A stretch of DNA of 8,639 nt from Bacteroidota bacterium. GTDB taxonomy: Bacteria; Bacteroidota; Bacteroidia; NS11-12g; UBA955. The notes below the pieces were generated by a model, which ran no database searches, had not been told where the DNA came from, and saw only the letters and a list, made by a program, of their open reading frames with translations. Within the stretch, counting starts at the first letter, position 1; each line of letters begins with the position of its first letter. The translations under genes were made by a program, and so were the position numbers. Of this stretch, positions 1-6,185 are shown piece by piece. The stretch spans positions 1 to 8,639 of the forward strand of contig SXYY01000006.1 in NCBI GenBank assembly GCA_005788145.1, given 5' to 3'.

Positions 1-1029
1 CGATTTACGGGGTACGTGAAGCCCCTGCATACCTTCAAAAACATCTATCCTTCGGCTTGGATTCGGTTCGATAACCGGGTTGATCCCAAAGATGTGGTTT
101 TGGATATGACAGATCCGCGCGATAAAGACAACAAGAAACAATATGTAGGGTTGTTTGTGGCCAATGATTCAAGCTTTGTTTACCCCTTGATGTATTCTTG
201 GAAACGCCGTTACTCAGACGATGATGTGACCAACGATACCGGTATTTTCTATTACGACAACAAAACGGAGAGTTTCTATGCGGGTAGCAAATCGCGCCTG
301 CGCGACGGTGGGCTCAAAGGCAGTTGGATTCGTTTCAATGAGCGCGATCACAGCATCCACGCTGAAGGTCCTTTAGACTTCGGTTTGGAAACGCCCAATG
401 TAAAATTCAAAAATGCTGGAACCGCTGATTTGTATCCGGGCGATAGCAGTTTTGTCTTTAACCTGGCGATGATGTTAGACTTCCCCATGCACCCTGATTA
501 CTTAGAGCGATTGGTGGCTTTGATCAATGAAAACGGAGGGGCTGCGGCTACGGTGAACACGGATTTCTTCAAACAGTGTTTGGGCGAGATGATGGAAAAC
601 GAAAAATCGTATCGCCAAGTGGTGGAGAATTTGATGAAGAATGGCGAACTCAAAGGAAAGGATGAAGCAGAGTATAAATTGGTTTTGAGTGATGCAACGT
701 TCCGATGGGATAGTAAAATGCGTGGCATGTACTGTAACGACATTGTTTCCGTGGCAAGTATTGCTGGGAAGCCCATTAACAAAAATATGCATGCCGTGAT
801 GCTGCTCGAGCACAAGCGCAGCGGACAAAATATGTATGTTTATCTCGACTTGGGTGCCAACGATTACATTTACATCAACCTAACCAAAACAGGTGCGAAT
901 GTGTATGCTACCGACCAGAATTTGCAGCAAATCCTCACCAATACGGCTGATAAAGTGAAGGCAGAGAATTACTTTATTCGTCCCGCAACTGAGCGACAAG
1001 TTGAGAAGTTCCTTAGACGCTTTGAATAA
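1..1029 (+). CDS. C-terminal part of a large protein of unknown function (5' end outside window)
   Basis: The reading frame is open from the first base (codons for R-F-T-G-Y precede the GTG at 16) and ends at TAA 1027-1029. The GTG is therefore unlikely to be the true start, and about 342 C-terminal residues are visible. I do not recognise the family. The first third is rich in alternating polar and aromatic residues, with beta-strand-like units such as GIFYYDNKTESFYAG and GSWIRFNERDHSIHAEG. This superficially recalls repeated beta-jellyroll/OstA-like units, but that is only an impression. The rest looks mixed alpha/beta, with a charged helical stretch around nt 580-680 (EMMENEKSYRQVVENLM) and a strand-rich part ending YVYLDLGANDYIYINL. 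There is no membrane segment in the visible part. The stop lies 8 bases from the convergent truA stop. It is a real gene by length, coherent composition and absence of a competing frame. Its role is unknown. Confidence 0.8.
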   Translation, partial: RFTGYVKPLHTFKNIYPSAWIRFDNRVDPKDVVLDMTDPRDKDNKKQYVGLFVANDSSFVYPLMYSWKRRYSDDDVTNDTGIFYYDNKTESFYAGSKSRLRDGGLKGSWIRFNERDHSIHAEGPLDFGLETPNVKFKNAGTADLYPGDSSFVFNLAMMLDFPMHPDYLERLVALINENGGAAATVNTDFFKQCLGEMMENEKSYRQVVENLMKNGELKGKDEAEYKLVLSDATFRWDSKMRGMYCNDIVSVASIAGKPINKNMHAVMLLEHKRSGQNMYVYLDLGANDYIYINLTKTGANVYATDQNLQQILTNTADKVKAENYFIRPATERQVEKFLRRFE

Positions 1030-1037
1030 GCAAAGGT

Positions 1038-1778
1038 TTAATTGTGCTTGGGAAGTGGGTATTCCACTTTGGTGAGAAACAAGCCTTCTGCGGGTGCGGA
1101 ATGGCCCGCTTCACCGCGATTGCCCTGGGCGAAAATCAGGCGGAAATCATCTTCTGAAATCTTACCGAGCCCCACATCCACCAGGGTGCCCACGATTGCC
1201 CTAACCATGTTTCGCAAAAAGCGGTTGGCTTGGATGGTGAAAAAATAGCCATCGTTTTTTTGAATCCACTCGGCTTTGAAAACTGTGCATTGGGGATTGT
1301 TGTTCGGCGCATCGCCCTTGCAAAATGAGGAAAAATCATGTTTCCCTACGAGCATTGCAGCACAGCGATTCATTGCCTCTACATCCAAGCTGTTTGCATG
1401 CCACCAATAGGTTTTGGGTGCAAATGGATCTTTTGAGGCTTGGATATGGTATTCGTATTCGCGCAAAGTGGCATCGAAACGGGCGTGAAATTCAATGCTA
1501 CAAGGTTGCACGGAAATGATGCGAATATCGTCAGGCAACATCTTGTTCAACCGGTAGCACAAATCAGCAGGCAATTCATCCGGACCATCGAAATGGGCAA
1601 CGAAAAATTTCGCATGCACACCCGCGTCTGTGCGACCACAGCCCATGGTTTCAATGTTTGTATTGGCAATGGTGCTCAAAGCGCAATCCACTGACTCCTG
1701 TACAGTGGGCGCATTGGGTTGAATTTGCCATCCAGCATAGTCGCTGCCATTGTAGGCCAATTCAATTTTGTAACGCAT
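1038..1778 (-). CDS. truA: tRNA pseudouridine(38-40) synthase TruA
   Basis: This cytoplasmic enzyme isomerises uridine to pseudouridine at positions 38-40 in the anticodon arm of tRNAs. The 246-residue product has the family's usual length and landmarks. It opens with MRYKIELAYNGSDYAGWQ. The catalytic motif GCGRTDAGVHA spans residues 46-56, with the nucleophilic aspartate at D51. The conserved active-site tyrosine is probably Y108 in LREYEY. NRFLRNMVRAIVG (185-197) is the conserved C-terminal active-site segment. An upstream in-frame ATG at 1805 would add nine residues and overlap the thiolase. I chose the ATG at 1776-1778 because MRYK fits the family N-terminus and lies one base after the thiolase stop. 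truA is the second gene of that minus-strand unit, so it is probably co-transcribed and perhaps translationally coupled. All key residues are present. Confidence 0.96.
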   Translation of the reverse strand: MRYKIELAYNGSDYAGWQIQPNAPTVQESVDCALSTIANTNIETMGCGRTDAGVHAKFFVAHFDGPDELPADLCYRLNKMLPDDIRIISVQPCSIEFHARFDATLREYEYHIQASKDPFAPKTYWWHANSLDVEAMNRCAAMLVGKHDFSSFCKGDAPNNNPQCTVFKAEWIQKNDGYFFTIQANRFLRNMVRAIVGTLVDVGLGKISEDDFRLIFAQGNRGEAGHSAPAEGLFLTKVEYPLPKHN

Positions 1779-1779
1779 G

Positions 1780-2982
1780 TTAGCAGTTTTCGTAGACGAT
1801 GGCACAGCCTTGTCCTACCCCGATACACATGGTAGCCAATCCATATCTGAGCGATGGGTTTCTTTGCATGTGGTGGAGGAGCGTGGCGGAAATACGCGCT
1901 CCTGAGGCTCCGAGTGGGTGGCCAATGGCGATGCTACCACCGTTGGGATTCACGATGCTTCGGTCAATGTCCAATGCGCGCATACTGGCCAAAACTTGTG
2001 AGGCAAAGGCTTCGTTCAATTCGGCCACGCCCAAATTGCCCACAGTGATGCCGGCGTGTTTAAGGGCTTTTTGTGATGCGGGCACCGGACCGATGCCCAT
2101 GATGCTCGGATCCACCCCAGCGGCGGCTATTCCGGCTACTCGGGCCATGGGTTTCAATCCCAACTGTTTTACCATTTCTTCGGAGGCCAAAATGCTCACA
2201 GCGGCTCCGTCATTGATGCCAGAACTATTGCCCGCGGTGACAGTGCCTCCATCGCGGAAGGCGGGTTTCAATGAGGCCAAAACGCTTACCTCGCTGAGTC
2301 TTGGGTGTTCATCTACGGCAAAAAGGATTGGTTCGCCTTTTCTCTGCGGAATGGAAACCGGCGCGATTTCGTTGTTGAAGTGTCCTGCCGCCTGCGCATT
2401 TTTCCAGTTTAACTGGGTTTCATAGGCGAATTGGTCCTGGTCTTCACGAGAAATATGGAATTGTTCAGCCACGTTTTCCGCGGTTTCGCCCATGGAAAAC
2501 GGATGGTGTAATTTTGATAAAGCGGGATTGGTAAAGCGCCATCCAATGGTGGTGTCGTGGATATCTGTGGTCCGGGCGAATGCCGTTTCCGCTTTGGCCA
2601 TTACGAAAGGTGCGCGCGTCATGCTCTCAGTTCCACCGGCCAAAATCAAATGGGCCTGTCCTGAAGCAATGGCCATGGCTCCGTTCATGATGCTCTGCAA
2701 TCCGCTGGCGCACAACCTATTCACGGTATATCCAGGCACACTCGTAGGGATGCCTGCAAGGAGCGATGCCATTCGTGCTACGTTGCGGTTGTCTTCCCCG
2801 GCTTGGTTTGCTGCACCCAATATGACCTCGTCGATCAGGGCAGGGTCGATGTGTGGGTTGCGCTTGAGGATGGCGAGAATAACATGGGCTGCGAGGTCGT
2901 CTGGACGCACGGCGGCCAATGTTCCACCAAATTTGCCTACGGGCGTTCTCACAATATCGATCACATAAACAGGTTGCTTCAT
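1780..2982 (-). CDS. pcaF: Thiolase, acetyl-CoA C-acyltransferase (3-oxoadipyl-CoA thiolase PcaF/PaaJ-like)
   Basis: This is a 400-residue thiolase of the degradative type, cleaving a 3-oxoacyl-CoA with CoA to release acetyl-CoA. The family's catalytic residues are all visible: nucleophile C91 in NRLCASGLQS, N323 in NEAFA, H355 in GHPLGASGAR and C386 in CIGVGQG. Several stretches match my memory of PcaF/PaaJ enzymes, which split 3-oxoadipyl-CoA to succinyl-CoA and acetyl-CoA in the beta-ketoadipate and phenylacetate pathways. These are ANQAGEDNRNVARMA (about 58-72), DTTIGWRF (143-150) and MGIGPVPA (295-302). The substrate assignment is inferred. No other aromatic-degradation or beta-oxidation gene is in view, so a general acetyl-CoA acyltransferase role (FadA-like) remains possible. 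It is the first gene of a minus-strand pair with truA and is divergent from the receptor gene. A degenerate -7-like element lies directly ahead of the ATG. Confidence 0.93.
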   Translation of the reverse strand: MKQPVYVIDIVRTPVGKFGGTLAAVRPDDLAAHVILAILKRNPHIDPALIDEVILGAANQAGEDNRNVARMASLLAGIPTSVPGYTVNRLCASGLQSIMNGAMAIASGQAHLILAGGTESMTRAPFVMAKAETAFARTTDIHDTTIGWRFTNPALSKLHHPFSMGETAENVAEQFHISREDQDQFAYETQLNWKNAQAAGHFNNEIAPVSIPQRKGEPILFAVDEHPRLSEVSVLASLKPAFRDGGTVTAGNSSGINDGAAVSILASEEMVKQLGLKPMARVAGIAAAGVDPSIMGIGPVPASQKALKHAGITVGNLGVAELNEAFASQVLASMRALDIDRSIVNPNGGSIAIGHPLGASGARISATLLHHMQRNPSLRYGLATMCIGVGQGCAIVYENC

Positions 2983-2987
2983 CGATG

Positions 2988-2995
2988 CAAAATTC
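2988..2995 (-). promoter_or_regulatory. Possible degenerate -7 element for the thiolase-truA unit
   Basis: On the minus strand this reads GAATTTTG, one mismatch from the Bacteroidota TAnnTTTG box. It ends five bases before the thiolase ATG, so transcription would begin at or next to the start codon. I see no good -33 TTG at the expected distance. This is weak and could be chance. Confidence 0.22.
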
Positions 2996-3027
2996 TACAT
3001 TTTCGGCGATTGCTGGAACAGAAATTT

Positions 3028-3035
3028 TATCTTTG
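3028..3035 (+). promoter_or_regulatory. Putative -7 promoter element (TAnnTTTG) of the receptor gene
   Basis: TATCTTTG is an exact match to the Bacteroidota primary sigma-factor -7 box. It lies 55 bases ahead of the receptor ATG, which implies a leader of about 50 nt. A -33 TTTG at the usual 19-21 bp spacing is not evident; the nearest TTG (3010-3012) is only 15 bp away. The same nine bases, TATCTTTGT, recur ahead of yebC. Confidence 0.5.
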
Positions 3036-3090
3036 TGTTTCAACCTGAAATCAAGCGTATTAAAGCGCATGCAAACCCCGTCCGAACGCA

Positions 3091-5334
3091 ATGTTTAGAT
3101 TACTTTTGATAATAGCCTTTTTGAGAACGAGTGTGACGGTATTTGGGCAAGACAATGCCAAGAGCGCAATCGATTCGATTGAAATAGAGTCATTCGATGA
3201 GGTATTGGTGTCCTCACAGCGTTTTCAGCAAAGGAGAAAAGAAACACCCCGACAAATTGAGGTGGTGAGTGCCAAGCGATTGTCGGAATTGCAGCCGGCC
3301 ACCTTGGGCGATGCATTGATCAATACCGGCCAGGTGTTTGTACAGAAAAGTCAGATGGGCGGAAGTTCGCCGGTTTTGCGGGGATTTGAAGCCTCCCGCG
3401 TGCTGATGGTAATCGATGGTGTGCGGATGAACAACGCGACCTATCGTGCGGGTCACCTTCAAGACATCATCACCATTGATCCGTTCATTTTGGATCGGAT
3501 GGAAGTGAACTTTGGATCGGGTTCTACCTTGTATGGATCCGATGCGTTGGGTGGGGTATTGTATTTTAAAACCAAAGATGCCGGATTGGGGGAATTCGCG
3601 GTGAAGCCCAGTGCCACCGTTCGCTACCAATCAGCGAGCAATTCTTTGATTGGAAATGCGGGTTTAAAAATCCAGAGTAAAAAAGTGGGCGTGGTTCTAT
3701 CCGCCACGCGGAGTCAATTTGGCGATTTGCGCAGCGGTAATAGGAACTACTCCGATTGGGATACGTTTGGAATGTTACCGAGATACGTGACACAAATCAA
3801 TGGTCGCGACACGGTTTTGATGAATGAGGATCCGCAGTTACAAAAGGGTACGGGCTACAGTCAAACGGATTTGTTTGCCAAGGTTTTTACCAAAACGGGG
3901 AAGGTTGAACATACGGTGAATGTGCAAACGGCGATGTCTGATATTATTCCTCGCTATGATCGAATGTCGGAGTTTCGCAACGGAAAGCCTGTCTATGGCA
4001 AATGGGATTACGCGCCCCAGAATCGGGAGTACATTTCGTATATGGCGAAAGCGGGCAGTGAGGACCATCACACGCGATTGACTTTGGGTCAACAGCGCAC
4101 GGAAGTGGGAAGGGTTACGCGAAACTTTGGCAGTCTTACAGAGCGTACACAATTGGACAACGTGCGCATGCGGACGGTGAATTTGGATCGCCACGATCAA
4201 TTGAGTAAGTCATTTGTCTTGAATTCAGGGGTTGAATTGGTTTGGAACGAGGTGAATTCTGTGGGAATCAATAAAAATATTTCCACCTTGGCAGAAACTG
4301 CAACAAAAGCGCGCTACAGCGATTCAGGAGCAGCTACCCAGATGCATTCGGTATTTGCCCAAGGTATTTACAAGATGGATAAGACGGGTACCGTGATTCA
4401 GGGCGGAGTGCGGGTGTCGAAGTATACGTTGGAGGCCTTGTTTTCGGGAGCAAATCCATGGAAGTTGCCGTATCAATCAATTTCTTTCGCCACAACAACC
4501 CCAAGTTACGATTTGGGACTGACGCAACAATTGAAAAAGGGATTGTTGTTGAAAGCGAGTGTAAACCAGGCATATCGCAATCCGAATGTGGACGATATGA
4601 CCAAGGTGTTTGACAGTAAACCCGGGTCGAAATTATTGGTACCTAGCCCAGATTTGAGGGCGGAGCAGAGCAAGACCGTTGATTTGGGTGTTTTGTGGCG
4701 CAAGGATAAGTCGTTTGCTTTTGAGGCTGGCGTGTTCAGGAGCGCAGTGAAGAACTTGTTGTTGGATCAGCCGGGTGCATTGAATGGCGAGGATTCATTG
4801 ATGTATGACGGCAGGTTAACGCCTGTGTTCCAATTGAAGAATGTGGCTTTGGGTGAGATTTCAGGGCTGTATCTGAATGCCAAGGTTCGGTTGGTTCAGG
4901 CATTGTGGTTCTCTGGGTCTGTGACACAGACGAAGGGTATTTATCGGTTGGATGAGGCGGCTGCGGAGCAGCCGCTGGATCATATTCCTCCGGTATACGG
5001 ACAAGCATCGTTGCGCTGGAACGGAGCGGGTTGGTTCGCGGAGGCTCAGTGTTTGTTCAACGGAATGAAGAAAGCACAGGATTATTCGAGCAGTGGTGAG
5101 GATAACCAAGACAAGCAGCCCATTGGATTGGCGGATATCAACGGAGACGGCAAAGCGGATGGATTCAATCCGGCCTGGCAATGTTGGAACCTGCGTGGTG
5201 GATATCAACACAAATTCGGTTTCAGCACCAACGTGGCAATAGAGAATGTATTGGATTTACATTATCGGTATTTTGCGAGTGGGATGAGTGCCGCCGGAAG
5301 ATCTGTGAATGTGAGTTTGGCGTATTCGTTTTAG
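3091..5334 (+). CDS. TonB-dependent outer-membrane receptor (CirA/BtuB/hemoglobin-receptor-like)
   Basis: This 747-residue protein should sit in the outer membrane as a plugged beta-barrel that imports a scarce ligand using TonB energy. Residues 1-19 form a signal peptide with a likely cut at VFG|Q. FDEVLVSSQR (35-44) resembles a TonB box. The plug domain covers roughly 45-165 and contains VLRGFEASRVLMVIDGVRMN (95-114) and GSTLYGSDALGGVLYF (144-159), both typical plug motifs. The barrel runs from about 170 to the end, with the conserved tail ENVLDLHYRYFASGMSAAGR and a terminal aromatic residue in LAYSF. There is no N-terminal carboxypeptidase-like domain and no SusD partner nearby, so it is not a SusCD pair. 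Heme, siderophore or cobalamin are possible ligands, but the sequence does not decide. D682-D690 (DINGDGKAD) looks like an EF-hand-type calcium loop. The gene is divergent from the thiolase; yebC follows after 34 bases but has its own promoter. Confidence 0.94.
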   Translation: MFRLLLIIAFLRTSVTVFGQDNAKSAIDSIEIESFDEVLVSSQRFQQRRKETPRQIEVVSAKRLSELQPATLGDALINTGQVFVQKSQMGGSSPVLRGFEASRVLMVIDGVRMNNATYRAGHLQDIITIDPFILDRMEVNFGSGSTLYGSDALGGVLYFKTKDAGLGEFAVKPSATVRYQSASNSLIGNAGLKIQSKKVGVVLSATRSQFGDLRSGNRNYSDWDTFGMLPRYVTQINGRDTVLMNEDPQLQKGTGYSQTDLFAKVFTKTGKVEHTVNVQTAMSDIIPRYDRMSEFRNGKPVYGKWDYAPQNREYISYMAKAGSEDHHTRLTLGQQRTEVGRVTRNFGSLTERTQLDNVRMRTVNLDRHDQLSKSFVLNSGVELVWNEVNSVGINKNISTLAETATKARYSDSGAATQMHSVFAQGIYKMDKTGTVIQGGVRVSKYTLEALFSGANPWKLPYQSISFATTTPSYDLGLTQQLKKGLLLKASVNQAYRNPNVDDMTKVFDSKPGSKLLVPSPDLRAEQSKTVDLGVLWRKDKSFAFEAGVFRSAVKNLLLDQPGALNGEDSLMYDGRLTPVFQLKNVALGEISGLYLNAKVRLVQALWFSGSVTQTKGIYRLDEAAAEQPLDHIPPVYGQASLRWNGAGWFAEAQCLFNGMKKAQDYSSSGEDNQDKQPIGLADINGDGKADGFNPAWQCWNLRGGYQHKFGFSTNVAIENVLDLHYRYFASGMSAAGRSVNVSLAYSF

Positions 5335-5360
5335 CGTGCACCGAGACTTTCGTATCTTTG
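5329..5360 (+). promoter_or_regulatory. Putative yebC promoter, near-leaderless
   Basis: TATCTTTG at 5353-5360 matches the Bacteroidota -7 box TAnnTTTG exactly. A TTTT at 5329-5332, one mismatch from TTTG and overlapping the receptor stop codon, lies 20 bp upstream and could serve as the -33 element. The yebC ATG begins nine bases after the box, so the expected transcript has only a few untranslated bases. The exact start point is inferred from the consensus spacing. Confidence 0.5.
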
Positions 5361-5368
5361 TCGTCACT

Positions 5369-6088
5369 ATGGGAAGGATTTTTGAAAAACGCAAACACAC
5401 CATGTTTGCCCGCTTCGACCGAATGGCCAAGCAGTTTACGCGCATCGGAAAAGAAATAGCCATCGCCGTGAAGCAGGGTGGTCCCATGCCCGAAAACAAC
5501 CCCAAACTCCGCACGGTGATTCAAAATGCCAAGGCGGTGAATATGCCCAAAGATCGAGTAGATGCTGCGATCAAGCGAGCAAGTTCAAAAGGGGATTCCG
5601 CAGACTACGAAGAAGTGCGCTTCGAGGGCTATGCCCCCCAAGGTGTAGCCGTGTTGGTGGAGACAGCCACTGATAACAATACCAGAACCGTAGCCAATGT
5701 ACGCATGCACTTCAACAAAGGCGGCGGGGCCATGGGCAAAACGGGGTCACTTGATTTTATCTTCACCCGCAAAGGCGTTCTGAAAATCGAAAAGAGCAAA
5801 ATGGGTGGAAAGGATTTGGATGAGTTCGAGTTTGAACTGATTGATTTTGGTTTGGATGAAGTGGCGTTCGATGAAGAAATGGTGTATGTGTATTGTGATT
5901 TTACATCGTTCGGACAAATGCAAAAAGCCATCGAAGACATGGGTATTGAGGTGAACACGGCGGAATTGCAGTATATCCCCAATACTTGGGTTGATTTAAC
6001 CGAGGAGCAAGCGAGAGAGGTATTGGATTTGGTGGATCGATTGGAAGGGGACGACGACGTACAAAACGTGTATCACAACCTTCGTTAA
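5369..6088 (+). CDS. yebC: YebC/PmpR/TACO1 family protein
   Basis: The 239-residue product belongs to the YebC/TACO1 family. Members are described as DNA-binding transcriptional regulators (PmpR type) or as translation factors that help ribosomes through difficult stretches such as proline runs (TACO1 and YebC2 type). The sequence alone does not decide between them. The start MGRIFEKRKHTMFARFDRMA is the usual N-terminus of the family in this phylum, so I chose the ATG at 5369 over an in-frame GTG at 5336 that would add eleven atypical residues. Family landmarks are NPKLRTVIQNAKAVNMPKD (about 50-68), FEGYAPQGVAVLVE (about 89-102), NNTRTVANVRMHFNKGGGAMG (about 106-126) and the acidic C-terminal part ending LVDRLEGDDDVQNVYHNL. 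The length is normal. A promoter lies immediately ahead of the gene and a bidirectional terminator follows it, so it is probably a single-gene unit. Confidence 0.95.
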   Translation: MGRIFEKRKHTMFARFDRMAKQFTRIGKEIAIAVKQGGPMPENNPKLRTVIQNAKAVNMPKDRVDAAIKRASSKGDSADYEEVRFEGYAPQGVAVLVETATDNNTRTVANVRMHFNKGGGAMGKTGSLDFIFTRKGVLKIEKSKMGGKDLDEFEFELIDFGLDEVAFDEEMVYVYCDFTSFGQMQKAIEDMGIEVNTAELQYIPNTWVDLTEEQAREVLDLVDRLEGDDDVQNVYHNLR

Positions 6089-6135
6089 TGGTTGATTTTT
6101 CCGATTGCCCAGTGGTATGTCGGACGCTTTATAAC

Positions 6136-6168
6136 AAAAAAGAGGGCGGAATTTCCGCCCTCTTTTTT
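6136..6168. terminator. Bidirectional intrinsic terminator between yebC and the DUF1573 gene
   Basis: A perfect 15-bp inverted repeat (6136-6150 pairing with 6154-6168) surrounds a 3-base loop. The GC core GAGGGCGG/CCGCCCTC is flanked by A-tracts on the left and T-tracts on the right. On the plus strand it gives a hairpin followed by T residues after yebC, and on the minus strand the same after the DUF1573 gene (stop at 6186). The two convergent genes therefore share it. Confidence 0.92.
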
Positions 6169-6185
6169 GTTGTTTTGGCATAGAA

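Noticed and set aside
1799..2425. Long plus-strand open frame (208 codons) opposite the thiolase
   Set aside because: It lies wholly inside the thiolase gene, whose catalytic motifs are intact. The translated sequence is low-complexity, rich in M, P, A and S, with no family resemblance. It is a shadow frame.
2492..2968. Plus-strand open frame (158 codons) opposite the thiolase N-terminus
   Set aside because: It is antisense to well-conserved thiolase codons, with no recognisable domain or promoter. It is a composition artefact.
4736..5211. Minus-strand open frames opposite the receptor barrel
   Set aside because: They overlap each other and the receptor coding sequence, with no domain signal. 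The sense frame has continuous barrel motifs to its terminal aromatic residue.
5336..5368. GTG at 5336 as an earlier yebC start
   Set aside because: It would add MHRDFRIFVVT, which is not seen in the family. The apparent promoter lies downstream of this GTG, and MGRIFEKRK at 5369 is the standard N-terminus.
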